A stretch of 64,000 bases of DNA. Source: Streptomyces sp. NBC_01276. Its GTDB lineage: Bacteria; Actinomycetota; Actinomycetes; Streptomycetales; Streptomycetaceae. Numbering within the stretch: the first letter of the stretch is position 1; each line of letters opens with the position of its first letter. The notes under the pieces are model-generated. The model was not told the DNA's origin. It ran no database searches and saw only the letters and a list, made by a program, of their open reading frames with translations. Made by a program: the position numbers and the translations under genes. The stretch spans positions 1,054,001 through 1,118,000 of the forward strand of contig NZ_CP108442.1 of NCBI RefSeq assembly GCF_041435355.1. The letters are read 5' to 3'. Shown in pieces: positions 35,835 through 44,876 of this stretch.

Positions 35835-36629
35835 TCAAGACACCTGTGTCGGGAAAGTCCGGCCCGGCGAGTTTCGTACCGTGCGCACTTTCCGTCCTGC
35901 CACCGAAGCCGCCCGATCGGTGTCTGCGGCGAAACCGGCGGCATCCACCAGGGCGTGCACCACCGGCGTGTCGACACCCATCTCCGGATGCCACTGGACG
36001 CCCACGGCGAAGCGGTGCCGGGTGCTCTCGATCGCCTCGACGGTGCCGTCCGCCGCACGGGCTGCCACGATGAACCCGGAGCCAAGGCGATCCACGGCCT
36101 GATGATGGTGCGTGGCGACCTCGCGGGTCCCCGGCAGGAGGGCGCCGATCCGGGTCCCCGGCGCGGTGGTGACGGTGTGGGCACAGAAGTGGCCCCGGTA
36201 GGGGTTGTGGCCGTGATGGCCCACCCTGTCGGGCAGGTGCTGGATGAGGGTGCCTCCGGCGTGTACGTTCATCAGCTGCATACCCCGGCACACTCCGAGC
36301 ACGGGAATGTCGCGGGCGAGACCAGCGGCCAGTACAGCCTGCTCCCACCGGTCGCGCTCGCGGACCGGCGGCCCCGTGCGCGGGTGGGGCCGGGCGCCGT
36401 ACAGGGCGGGATCCACGTCCTCGCCTCCCGTCAGGACGATCGCGTCCAGACGTGCGACCACATCGGCCGCTGCCGACGGGGCGTCCGGCGGCAGCAGGAC
36501 GGCCCGGCCGCCCGCGGCCTGGAGACAGCCGGCGTAGGCCGCAGGCAACACTGCGGCGGGCAGGTCCCACTCGCCCCACCGGGCGTCGGCCAGGTAGGTG
36601 GTGAGTCCGATGAGTGGCGGCTGGGGCAT
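35835..36629 (-). CDS. Class I glutamine amidotransferase-like hydrolase (peptidase C26, PuuD type)
   Basis: A 264-residue protein with GGAAG before ATG 36629. The nucleophile Cys is in PVLGVCRGMQLMNVHAGG (about residue 110) and the catalytic His-Glu in VGVQWHPEM (about 225). It begins PLIGLTTYLADARWGEWD, like gamma-glutamyl-gamma-aminobutyrate hydrolases. Members remove gamma-glutamyl groups from amines. It is the first gene of the cassette that continues with the FadR-type regulator, permease, asparaginase and aspartase, and probably supplies more substrate for the same route. Confidence 0.85.
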   Translation of the reverse strand: MPQPPLIGLTTYLADARWGEWDLPAAVLPAAYAGCLQAAGGRAVLLPPDAPSAAADVVARLDAIVLTGGEDVDPALYGARPHPRTGPPVRERDRWEQAVLAAGLARDIPVLGVCRGMQLMNVHAGGTLIQHLPDRVGHHGHNPYRGHFCAHTVTTAPGTRIGALLPGTREVATHHHQAVDRLGSGFIVAARAADGTVEAIESTRHRFAVGVQWHPEMGVDTPVVHALVDAAGFAADTDRAASVAGRKVRTVRNSPGRTFPTQVS

Positions 36630-36814
36630 ACCACTTCCTTTCAGGGCGTGAGGGGTGATCGTCGATGGCCGGGTGCACACCCGCCCCGCCGGACGTCCCC
36701 GGCCACGGCGGGCTGCGGCAGAAAAGGCGGACGGGGCGGACGGGGCACTGGCGGAGGGCGCCCCGGCGACAAGGTGGAGGGGCGGTCACGATCCGGGAGC
36801 GCGGGCTTGCGTTT

Positions 36815-36833
36815 TTCTTGCCGCGAGCAAGAA
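36815..36833. promoter_or_regulatory. LysR-type binding site
   Basis: A 19-bp palindrome, TTCTTGC-CGCGA-GCAAGAA, in the gap between the divergent C26 and LysR genes. It fits the T-N11-A layout of LysR operators. Confidence 0.65.
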
Positions 36834-36886
36834 TCCTGCTGGCGTTCATCCGCAATCACAAGAAAACACATCTTCGCGACAGATAA

Positions 36887-37810
36887 GTGAGCCTTAACTC
36901 CGTGCAAGGACTCGACCCCCGCCTGCTCGCCACCCTCGAAGCCGTCGTGCGGCACGGCTCCTTCAACGCCGCCGCACGCGAGCTCGGCTACAGCGCGCCC
37001 GCGGTCTCCCAGCAGATCGCCGAACTCGAACGCCGCGCGGGCCTGAGAGTGCTGGAGCGCCGGCCCGTGCGCGCCACACCGGCCGGCGAAGTCCTTCTCG
37101 ACGCCGAGCAGGGCGTCCGCAACGCGTTGGCGACGGCATCGGTGGAACTCGACGCCATGCGCGCGGGTACGGCCGGACGGATCCGCCTCGGCGCCTTCGC
37201 CTCGGCCGCCACCAGCATCGTTCCGCAAGCGCTGGCCCAACTCCACGCGGCCTACCCCCACGTGCAGGTCAGCCTCAGCCAACTGGAACCCGAGGCCTGC
37301 TACAACCGGCTCAAGCGGGGGGACATGGACCTGGCCCTCAGCTACGACTACGACTTCATCCCCGTCCCGCCGCCCCGGATGCTGCGCCGGACGCTGGTCG
37401 CACGGGATCCGGTGGTGGCCGTGGTCCCGGCACACCACCGCCTGGCCGACAGGGAGGTCATCGACCTGGCCAGCCTCGCGTCCGAGACCTGGATCGCGGC
37501 TCCGGAGGCCGCACTGCGCCTGGAACTGCTGTCCCAGATGGCCAAGACGCCTGGCTTCCAGGCCCGCCTGCAATACGAGGGGGACGACTTCAACACCGTG
37601 CTCGGCTTCGTGGCCGCAGGCCTGTGCGTGGCCGTCATGCCGCAACTCGCCCTACCCCGCGCCAACACCCAGGTCGTGGCCCGCTCCCTGGCCGAGCCGC
37701 AGTTGACGCGCTTCATCTACGCCGTCCGCATCGACACCCGGCACGCCCCGCGCGCCGTCCTGGACCTGGAGCAGATGCTCGCCGCGCAAGCGCTGGCCGC
37801 GCTCGCATGA
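36887..37810 (+). CDS. LysR family transcriptional regulator
   Basis: A 307-residue LysR protein from GTG 36887 (GTG 36902 is the alternative). The N-terminal helix-turn-helix is TLEAVVRHGSFNAAARELGYSAPAVSQQIAELERRAGLRVLER. The co-inducer domain follows, with LGAFASAATSIVPQALAQLHAAYPHVQVSL and GFVAAGLCVAVMPQLAL. It is divergent from the C26 gene and the asparagine cassette, with a LysR-like palindrome between, so it likely controls that operon. Two regulators of different families for one cassette is unusual. Confidence 0.87.
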   Translation: MSLNSVQGLDPRLLATLEAVVRHGSFNAAARELGYSAPAVSQQIAELERRAGLRVLERRPVRATPAGEVLLDAEQGVRNALATASVELDAMRAGTAGRIRLGAFASAATSIVPQALAQLHAAYPHVQVSLSQLEPEACYNRLKRGDMDLALSYDYDFIPVPPPRMLRRTLVARDPVVAVVPAHHRLADREVIDLASLASETWIAAPEAALRLELLSQMAKTPGFQARLQYEGDDFNTVLGFVAAGLCVAVMPQLALPRANTQVVARSLAEPQLTRFIYAVRIDTRHAPRAVLDLEQMLAAQALAALA

Positions 37811-38020
37811 GGCTGCGGCGGGCGGCTACCGGAGGCGAACGGAGCGTGAACCCACGTGAAATGCGCCAAGTTGACGGCGGCCGCACGCGCGTAGACCGGG
37901 TGGTGACGCCAGGTCTCCCGGCTTGTCCGACTACCGGACGCGGTGGCTGAAAGTTAAACTATTGTGTGACGGGAGCCCTACGTTTGCGGCGGTTGACGTT
38001 CCAGCGAGAGGAAACCCCTC

Positions 38021-39286
38021 ATGACCGCCGCCGACAGTGCGCCGCGAACGGCCCGCGTCCTCACCGGCTACCGCCCCGAGGACGGCTTCATGGCCGTGGA
38101 GCTGGACCCGCCTCCGGGCGAGTACGTATGGCACGACGAGCACGCCGAGCAGCAGGAGCAGCGCTACGGCCCGGGTGCGGGCTACCACCAGTGGCTGGCA
38201 GTGGACGCACGCGACGGCGCCGTATGGTTCGGCGACATCGACTGGCGGGCCCCGTCCGAAGACCTCGGCAGCCAGCTCCCCGGCCTCCCCCGCAGGGCAC
38301 TCGGCGACGGGGCCGTCCCGGCCTCCGGAATAATGGTGCAGCTGCTCGGCCACCTGGCCCATGACGAACAGCGCGGCTGCTCCTGGCGCTTCTTCACCGC
38401 TGAGGAACTGCACGCGCTCGCCCTGCGCATACTCCCCGCCGTGCAGCGGCTCGTGGACTCCATCCACCGCATCGGACCGGGCGACGAACTGGAGTGGTCG
38501 GCCGAGGCCGCCACCGCCTGGGACGACATCGAGCAGGCCGCGACCCACACCTTCGATCCCTCCGGCGATCTCCGCTGGCCCAGGCTGCGCACGACACCGA
38601 TCCCTGCCTGGCGTGTCGAGGTCGGCGCGTTCCTCGCCATGAACCCCGGTCTGTGCGATCCCTCCTGGGGCCTGGCCGCGGACGCGGAACTCGATGCCTA
38701 CGCCGACTACAGTCCCGAGAGCGGCTATGGCGGTGTACCGGGGCGGATGTGCCGCGCCGCCGACCGGCAGATCGAGGACGGTTTCACTTTCTACGGCCAC
38801 CGTGCCGCCCTGTACGCCTACCGCGCGCAGGCGTGCGGCGACCGTGTTCCGACAGACGCCCGCGTCTGGCTGGAGACGACAGAGGCGGGTCGGGGCACCT
38901 GGGAGGCGGCCAAGCCCCCCGGGGCCACCCTCGCCGACGTCCCCGACTGCGTGCTGGCGGCTTTGGCCGAAGGGTTCCAGAACTCCGCGCACCAGGAGGG
39001 TCTGGTCCTGACGGGCCTGGACGCCCATCTGCGCCGGTTGCGCGCCGAGGAACGCTCCGCCGTCGACCAGCAGCTCGTCCGCGAAGCCGAGGAAGCCGAA
39101 CGCCTCGAGAACATGCTCAAGGACTTCCGCGCGGCACGGAACCGCACCGTGACACGGATCCTTGCCTGGTCCGATGGGCGCAGCGACGGGGAAATCGCCC
39201 GCCTGGCGTCCATGCCCGACGATTACGTCAGCGACTGGCGGGCCCGCCTGACCGACGAACAGACGACGGCCACACCCGCAACCTGA
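38021..39286 (+). CDS. Uncharacterised 421-residue protein of the island
   Basis: The start ATG 38021 has GAGAGGA at good distance, and codon use is fully typical of the host. No family was recognised. The protein is acidic, Trp- and Tyr-rich (EYVWHDEHAEQQEQRYG, YHQWLAVDARDGAVWFGDIDW, AYADYSPESGYGG), has no signal peptide or membrane helix, and ends in a charged helical segment (VDQQLVREAEEAERLENMLKDFRAARN) followed by a homeodomain-like helix pair (LAWSDGRSDGEIARLASMPDDYVSDWRARL). That last part resembles a small DNA-binding module; this is inference. It stands alone, without an operon partner, near the damaged integrase. Confidence 0.7.
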   Translation: MTAADSAPRTARVLTGYRPEDGFMAVELDPPPGEYVWHDEHAEQQEQRYGPGAGYHQWLAVDARDGAVWFGDIDWRAPSEDLGSQLPGLPRRALGDGAVPASGIMVQLLGHLAHDEQRGCSWRFFTAEELHALALRILPAVQRLVDSIHRIGPGDELEWSAEAATAWDDIEQAATHTFDPSGDLRWPRLRTTPIPAWRVEVGAFLAMNPGLCDPSWGLAADAELDAYADYSPESGYGGVPGRMCRAADRQIEDGFTFYGHRAALYAYRAQACGDRVPTDARVWLETTEAGRGTWEAAKPPGATLADVPDCVLAALAEGFQNSAHQEGLVLTGLDAHLRRLRAEERSAVDQQLVREAEEAERLENMLKDFRAARNRTVTRILAWSDGRSDGEIARLASMPDDYVSDWRARLTDEQTTATPAT

Positions 39287-39758
39287 AGCATGTGCGGCGA
39301 AGACAGGGCACCCGCTCCGCAGCCTCACCGCCCGGGCAGCCCGTCGAGCGCCACGGCCGTCCGTAGACCGAGGCGACGGCCCGAGGCCTTGAGCTGGTGC
39401 CGCCGGCCCGCGGCGAGTACCGCTTGCGCGGGGTAGGCGGAGCCGGACCTGGCCGCTGTACCGGCGAGACGACCGGAGACGGTGATCGTCGACGGCCTCG
39501 GGACCGAACGCACCTGGCCTGCTGCGCCCCGGGCTCCGGACTCCGGCCGCTGCGATCCGAAGCCGCCATCCTCAGCCGGCGCCTACGACCGGACATCGTG
39601 AACCCCTGCGCAGGGCAGCGGCGCGGGTGGAGTGGGCGCACGCTCCCCGGCACCCAGCCCGGCGGTTCCAAGCCGCTCACCGAGCGCCAACAAGGGAAAG
39701 GCACTGGTCGCGGCGGCCTCGGGAGCGCAGTGGTCGCCTGTGGTCGCCCCCTGGAAGC
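39287..39758. other. Gene debris and lost integrase leader
   Basis: No intact gene. A minus-strand frame 39325-39513 (62 codons, ending RRHQLKASGRRLGLRTAVAL) may be a gene tail. From about 39690 the sequence resembles the leader of the intact integrase (49378 onward: shared AAGGGAAA and the paired TGGTCGC words), so it once preceded the left-unit integrase. Confidence 0.55.
39731..39749. repeat. Arm-type repeat pair, relic integrase leader
   Basis: TGGTCGCCTG and TGGTCGCCC with a 10-bp period, matching the pair at 49420 upstream of the intact integrase. Confidence 0.55.
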
Positions 39759-40229
39759 GTCCGAGTCGGCAACCGCCGAGGCGGAGCCGAGTTCGTGCCC
39801 GGCCTCGCGCTGGGCGGCCGACAGAAACGGCATCACGGCCAGGGACAGAGCGGCGAGCACGATGCCGGGGATGGTCCGCTCGGCCTCTCCGGTGCCAGAG
39901 AGCGGCAGGACGGCGTCGACGGCGACGTACGTGGCGAGCGCGAAGAACGAGAAGGCGGTGATCCGTAGGATGGTCTTCTCCCGTGCCTCGCGGACAGCGT
40001 GGTCGCGGCCGGAGAACTGCCAGGCGACCGCGGCGGCCGAGGAGACCTCGATGACCGAGTCCAGGCCGAAACCGATCAGCGCAGTGGAGGGGGCGATAGC
40101 CCCAGCGGTGATGGCGACGATCGCCTCGACAACGTTGCAGGTGATGGTGGCCGCGACCAGCAGCCGTATCCGCTTCGCGAGGGCGTCACGGCGGGCCGGG
40201 GCCGGGCCGATGGATATCTCCGCAGCCAT
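39759..40229 (-). pseudogene. Cation diffusion facilitator (CDF) transporter, C-terminally truncated
   Basis: From ATG 40229, about 157 residues match a CDF-type efflux protein: KRIRLLVAATITCNVVEAIVAI, PSTALIGFGLDSVIEVSSAAAVAWQF, and two more helices up to ELGSASAVADSD. The rest (last helices and cytoplasmic domain) is missing; the frame runs on into unrelated sequence with no family resemblance. The metal-binding Asp pair region of helix 5 is lost, so transport is unlikely. It is preceded by its own ribosome site within the tail of the ArsR-type gene. It was probably brought in with that gene when the integrase was damaged. Confidence 0.75.
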
Positions 40230-40230
40230 C

Positions 40231-40563
40231 TCAACAGCAACCCTTCTCCTCGGCGTCCACTCACGCACGGTCGGCCTCGACGGCGACCACGGCGGTGCGC
40301 AAGTCGTCCAGGGCGTGGCCGAGGCGCTCGTCGGCGAGTCCGTAGCGGGTGCGGCGGCCGACCGGGACCGTGACGACAAGACCGCAGTCGCGCAGGCAGG
40401 CCAGGTGGTTCGACAGCCGGGTCCGGGAGATGCCCCGCGCGTCGGCCAGCTCGGCGGGATGGGCCGGAGCCTGGCACAGGGCGAGCAGGATGCGGCAGCG
40501 GATCGGGTCGGCGAGGGCGCGGCCGCACCGCGCCGGCACCTCGATGTCGGAGGCGATTGTCAT
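40231..40563 (-). CDS. ArsR/CmtR-like metal sensor with in-frame TGA at a Cys position
   Basis: From ATG 40563 (GTG 40566 also possible) the product is 100 residues to TGA 40261-40263: SmtB/ArsR winged helix with RCGRALADPIRCRILLALCQ, RTRLSNHLACLRDCGLVV and RTRYGLADERLGHALDDL. The Cys pair CLRDC matches two of the Cd/Pb ligands of mycobacterial CmtR. The third CmtR ligand lies near the C-terminus; here TGA stands at that place, and the frame continues nine codons, VDAEEKGCC, to TGA 40231-40233. So the stop may be a nonsense change of a Cys codon, or recoding. The CDF gene starts 1 base later. Confidence 0.75.
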
Positions 40564-40659
40564 CACCTACGGGACGGTCCGCTTCGAGATCCCGATTCCC
40601 GTCGTGCCCGCCGCCGGCCGATTCGGCAGCTAGCCACTTCTCCTGCGGGGCCGCCCGAG

Positions 40660-41328
40660 CTCACCGAAGGCATCCTGTACGTACGCTGCACCCTCTCAGC
40701 GATCGACAACAACCACCTCGTCATCACCGCCCCGAAGACCCGCTCCAGCCGCGCCTGGGTCGCCATTTCACCCCGTGTCGCGACCGCACTCCGACACCAA
40801 GCGACGACAACCACCCGTATGCGGGGAGATCCTGACGATCCGTTCACCGGCCTGGTCTTCTGCCGCCCCGACGGACGACCACTCGGCCCCCACCACGTCC
40901 TGGACCGGCTCCATCAGCTGTCCGAAGAGGCCGGCGTCCCACGGGTCACCGTCCACGACCTGCGACACCTGGCGGCCACCATCACCATCAGCGCCGGCGT
41001 GCCGCTGACCGTGGTCTCCAAGACGCTGCGGCACTCCACCCTGTCGACCAGCGCCAACATCTACAGCCACCTCACCCGCCAGGCCGCCCGCGAAGCCGTG
41101 GACACCATCGACCGCGCCCTCACCGGAGCTGAGAAGGCCGGGCTCGGGACGAGCCGCCCGGCGTCACTGCGACCACCACGCGACCACATCCAACGGCTCG
41201 TCCGCCGGCTCCGCTCCCCTGTGCCGCTGGCCTTCAGCGCCACGGCCTCCCGGCCGCAGGCTGGACGTGCGACCACACTGCGACCACCATGGCCCCGGAC
41301 GCACGAAAGGCCGTCCTCTCAAGTTTGA
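40660..41328 (+). pseudogene. Tyrosine integrase fragment (C-terminal half), left unit
   Basis: In frame from 40660 to TGA 41326-41328, 222 codons closely match residues about 243 to the end of the intact integrase at 49486: YVRCTLSAIDNN, then VTVHDLRHLAATITISAGVP, LRHSTLSTSANIYSHL. Present are the catalytic Lys, HxxR, His and Tyr; missing are the first catalytic Arg (GMRKGEALGL in the intact copy) and the arm- and core-binding domains. It cannot recombine DNA alone. Upstream sequence is replaced by the CmtR/CDF segment. It keeps the terminal hairpin and the att core after it. Confidence 0.85.
41268..41287. repeat. Arm-type repeat pair, left integrase end
   Basis: TGCGACCAC twice with an 11-bp period inside the 3' end of the integrase fragment. 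The same pair is at 50826. Confidence 0.55.
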
Positions 41329-41339
41329 GAGAACGGCCT
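41308..41339 (+). terminator. Integrase terminator, left unit
   Basis: 15-bp arms (AGGCCGTCCTCTCAA with one mismatch) overlapping the stop codon of the integrase fragment. The same hairpin ends the intact integrase at 50866. Confidence 0.7.
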
Positions 41340-41359
41340 CCGACCTGCGTTTCCGCATG

Positions 41360-41403
41360 GTCGGGACGACAGGATTTGAACCTGCGACCCCTTGACCCCC
41401 AGT
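41360..41403 (-). repeat. Middle att core: tRNA-Pro 3' half
   Basis: A 44-bp match to the tRNA-Pro gene, reaching one base further into the anticodon loop than the left copy. It marks the joint between the two tandem units. Confidence 0.88.
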
Positions 41404-41493
41404 AGGTCGGGGGGAAATTCATGACATATGCCTCAATCTGAGGGCGCACTGCGTGCACATCCGTACATGCTGTGCGCCCATCAACATGGGCGC

Positions 41494-41514
41494 TGGTCCC
41501 CAACTGGTCCCCAA
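41494..41514. repeat. Arm-type repeat pair, right unit
   Basis: TGGTCCCCAA twice with an 11-bp period, about 90 bp inside the middle core, as in the left unit. The remainder of 41404-41671 shows no gene. Confidence 0.6.
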
Positions 41515-41671
41515 AGGGGCGCCACCTGGCCGGGTCGAAGTGCCGTCCGGATTCTCGCTTTTCGCCGTTGACTTCGTCCGTCCGCCGCGGGCGTGGCTCA
41601 CGCGCACGGCGAACGTCGTGCGCGTGACTTCTTCCGCCCGTACCGGACGACGGGCTGAGGGCGCTGCCGCG

Positions 41672-44600
41672 TCACGCGCCGGTGTGGAGGTGGGCGGCCC
41701 ACAGGGAGGGGGTTCTCGGGTAGCGGTCGCGTACCCCCCGGACGGCGTGGTGCAGGGCGGCCGCGGACCGGTCGGGGTCGAGCGTCCCGGGCGGACCGGT
41801 CGTCAGGTGCGTGTAGAAGGACTCTGCGACCGTGACGGCCAGGCGGTCGTCGATGGGCCACAGCGTGCCGACGACGTGGGGGAAGCCGGCGAGCTGGAAG
41901 GCGCTGGCGAGGTCGATGGCTTCGTCGAGCAGGTCGGCCCTGCCGGGGGCGGCGGTACTGCAGGCGGAGAGGTAGGCCAGCCGTGCGCGGCCGAGGTTGA
42001 CCCGGGCGAGGGCGGCGACGGTCAGGGGGGTAGTGGCGTGGTCGTGCAGGAAGAGACGGCTCAGGGACGGGTCAGTACGGTCGCTGGCACCATGGCAGGC
42101 GAAGTGGGCGATGGCGCACTCGGGTAGGCGGTCGAGGACGGCGGCCAGGGTGGGAACGCCACCGCTCGGCGGGCCGGGGGCCGTTTCGTCCAGGGTGTTT
42201 TCGGGTGCGGTGAGCAGGACCGGGCCGGGCAGGAGCGACTGGAGCAGACGGGCTTCCTCCGGAACGTACGGCAGCCGCCCGAGATCGGGGGTGGTCGGCA
42301 TGGCGACGATCAGGGACCGGAGGCCGTCGTCGGTCCGGGGGCGGGGGCGCCTGGCGTAGCGCAGGGCTCGGACGGTGGGTGTGTAGGAGGAGATCACGCG
42401 GTCCAGGACCGTACGGCGGTGCGGGCCCTGTCCGGGGGCGGTGTGGAAGCCCGCGGCGTGTAGGGGCAACAGCCCGAGGATGCCGCCGGGAGCCCACCAC
42501 AGGCGTGGCAGGTACTCCCCTTCCCCCTCCTTGCCCGGGTCGGCCGAGGGCAGGAGAGCGTCGCCCAGGGCGGAGAGGACCGGTTCGACCGCGGCCTCCC
42601 ACAACCATTCCAGGACCTGGCACAGCGACTGCTGGGCAGAGATCCTGTTGCCGTCGGGCGCCGTCGTCTCGCTCAGCGCTTCGTAGAAGGTATTCACCTG
42701 GGTGATGAGGGCCTGCACGGTGAGCCGGGGCAACGGGCAGGAGGTGACGCTGTCGCGTGTGAGGAGGAGCGCGTCGCTGCGGTAGCGGCTGATGTTGAAC
42801 GTGACCACCGGACCGTGCGCCGCTTCGGCCAGGAGGTCGTCGAGCCTGGGCGGCAGGCCGAAAGTGGAGAACCCCTCGCGGCCCCGGATGTACCCGAGGA
42901 CCTCGTCCAGTTCGCGCGCCAGGTGGTGACGTTCTCGTCCCGTCATCGCGGTCCGGTCGGCGGCGCCGGGGGCGGCCGTTGCGGCCTGGTCCTGGTCCAA
43001 GAGGTCACGCAGCTCGCAGAAGCGCGCGGCGAGGCCGGGGTGTTCCTCCTGCAGATCGGTGAGGTCGCTTCGGGTCTCCAGGGCCTGGGACAGGAGGACG
43101 GCACGTCCGGCCTCCGCCAAGCGCAGTGCCCGCGCGGGACGTTCGCGCGCGTCGACGGTGGGATCGTTCAGGGCCAGGGAGGCCGCTTCGGCGGCGAGAC
43201 CGGCGGAGAGGCTGCCGAGAACGTACTGCTGGTCACCGCGGTGCAAGCGGCGCGGCGCCAACTCGGGCAGCATGAGCACCGCCTGTTCCAGGAGATCTGC
43301 GGCCAGGGCCGGTTCCGAGGGGGCGATCCGGCTCGCCGCTTCCCGCGCCGTCAGGACCCGTACGCGGGGCGGGGCCGTCCTCTCTTCAACCGTCTTCCTC
43401 CACAGGAACAGTTGCTCCTCCGTGTCCGACTGTGCCGCGCCGTCGCGCTCGGAGCGTCTGCGCAGGGCGTCGCCGAGCATGACCTGGTACGTGGCGCGGA
43501 GCGGATAGTCGTCGGGGGTGTCGCGGAGGGCGCTGCGGAGCGTCTCCACGGCCTCGTCCAGATCCTCCGGTGCTTGCATGCCGGCGAACCGCCGGAGCAG
43601 GGCGGCGCCGAGTCCGTAGCGAAGCAGGGCCCGATCGACTGCCGGGTAGTGCTCGGGCGCGATGCGGACGGCTGCCCGGGCCGACTCCACCGATTCGTCC
43701 AGATCCTCCGGTGCCCCGGTGTGTTCGAACCGCGCGAACAGGATGAAGCCGAGGCCGGACAATCCCTGAGCACGATCGCCTAAGTCGGCAGGGGCGGCCC
43801 GAACGGCGGCCCGGGCCTGCAGCACCGCCTCGTCGAGATCCTCCATGGACCCCGTGCGCGCGAAGCGGAGTTGCAGGACACCCCCGAGGACGGACCTGTA
43901 CTTGGCCCGGACGGGATCGTCGGCGGGGGCCGTCCGGATGACGGTGCGGAGCAGTTCCGCCTCCTCCTCCAGATCGCCGAGCGCCGCCGTGCGCTCGAAC
44001 CTGCCGCCTAGGGCAAGAGCCAGCTGGTACAAGCGGTTCACGCGCTCGCGAGCGCCGTCGGGAGTGGCCCGGACGGCGGCACGGAACACTTCCACGGCCT
44101 CGTCCAAGTCCGCCTGCGCCCCGGAGCGTTCGAAGCGCATCCTCAGGGAGAGGCCGAGGTTGGTCATGTACATCGGCCGTTCGGGGTCCTGGTCGAGAAC
44201 CGCTCGGACGGCGGCGCGGCCCGACTCCACGGATCTGTCCAGATCCGCGATGGCCAGCGTGTGGGTGAAACGCATCAGCAGAGCCACGCCCAGGTTGGAC
44301 AGCAGGGCGGGCCGAGCGCGGTGGCCCTCGGGGAGGGCCCGCACGATGCGCTCGGCTAGGCCCAGCCCTTCCTCCTGGACCGCCGGATCGCCGGTGGCCA
44401 GCGCGTTGCTCAGCACCTTCAGGGAGGCGGGGATCGCCCGCTCGGCGAGGGACGTGAGGAGGGGCTCCGGGAGAGGGGCCCGGCCCGCGACGAAGCACGG
44501 CGTGAGGCAGAGGAGCGCGAAATCTCGCTCGGCTTCGCGCACGCCCGGGTGACTGCCGAAGTGGGCTCGGTAGTGGTGCAACCAGCCGAGTGCGTACTCG

Positions 44601-44767
44601 GCCTCCAGGTCGCCTTCGCCAGCTGCTCCGCCCGGGTAGCAGACTTCGAGCAGGGAGCGCGATTCGGTGAGCGCGGCCGGATCCAGGACCGCGGTCCCTT
44701 CTCCCGTGGAGGTCGCGTGAGCCACTCTGCTCCGGATCGCGGCCAGCAGGTCTTCCCGCTCCCCCAT
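41672..44767 (-). CDS. TPR-CHAT protein (caspase-like protease with TPR-type repeats)
   Basis: 1031 residues from ATG 44767, with GGGAGGGG at good spacing. Residues about 120-470 carry some six imperfect 55-residue helical repeats with the recurring words EDLDEAVE, RAAVRAAP and LG.ALL.RF, a TPR-like scaffold. A helical linker follows. The C-terminal CHAT domain (about 720-1031) shows the caspase-fold dyad His892 in IAHFACHGASD and Cys936 in LAYLSACSTAAPG, then GFPHVVGTLWPIDD. CHAT proteins are proteases or protease-like effectors in bacterial conflict and death systems, usually triggered by a sensor. It lies on the mobile unit, divergent from a small Cys-containing protein and a membrane protein. 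Confidence 0.88.
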   Translation of the reverse strand: MGEREDLLAAIRSRVAHATSTGEGTAVLDPAALTESRSLLEVCYPGGAAGEGDLEAEYALGWLHHYRAHFGSHPGVREAERDFALLCLTPCFVAGRAPLPEPLLTSLAERAIPASLKVLSNALATGDPAVQEEGLGLAERIVRALPEGHRARPALLSNLGVALLMRFTHTLAIADLDRSVESGRAAVRAVLDQDPERPMYMTNLGLSLRMRFERSGAQADLDEAVEVFRAAVRATPDGARERVNRLYQLALALGGRFERTAALGDLEEEAELLRTVIRTAPADDPVRAKYRSVLGGVLQLRFARTGSMEDLDEAVLQARAAVRAAPADLGDRAQGLSGLGFILFARFEHTGAPEDLDESVESARAAVRIAPEHYPAVDRALLRYGLGAALLRRFAGMQAPEDLDEAVETLRSALRDTPDDYPLRATYQVMLGDALRRRSERDGAAQSDTEEQLFLWRKTVEERTAPPRVRVLTAREAASRIAPSEPALAADLLEQAVLMLPELAPRRLHRGDQQYVLGSLSAGLAAEAASLALNDPTVDARERPARALRLAEAGRAVLLSQALETRSDLTDLQEEHPGLAARFCELRDLLDQDQAATAAPGAADRTAMTGRERHHLARELDEVLGYIRGREGFSTFGLPPRLDDLLAEAAHGPVVTFNISRYRSDALLLTRDSVTSCPLPRLTVQALITQVNTFYEALSETTAPDGNRISAQQSLCQVLEWLWEAAVEPVLSALGDALLPSADPGKEGEGEYLPRLWWAPGGILGLLPLHAAGFHTAPGQGPHRRTVLDRVISSYTPTVRALRYARRPRPRTDDGLRSLIVAMPTTPDLGRLPYVPEEARLLQSLLPGPVLLTAPENTLDETAPGPPSGGVPTLAAVLDRLPECAIAHFACHGASDRTDPSLSRLFLHDHATTPLTVAALARVNLGRARLAYLSACSTAAPGRADLLDEAIDLASAFQLAGFPHVVGTLWPIDDRLAVTVAESFYTHLTTGPPGTLDPDRSAAALHHAVRGVRDRYPRTPSLWAAHLHTGA

Positions 44768-44876
44768 GCACCCCTCCCATGGCTGAAGATCCGTCAATTT
44801 CATTTCGATCAGTCTCAGTTCGGGGACAATGGTCGCACAGCTACACCGAACGCGGAGCTGTGAACGGGGGCATGTG

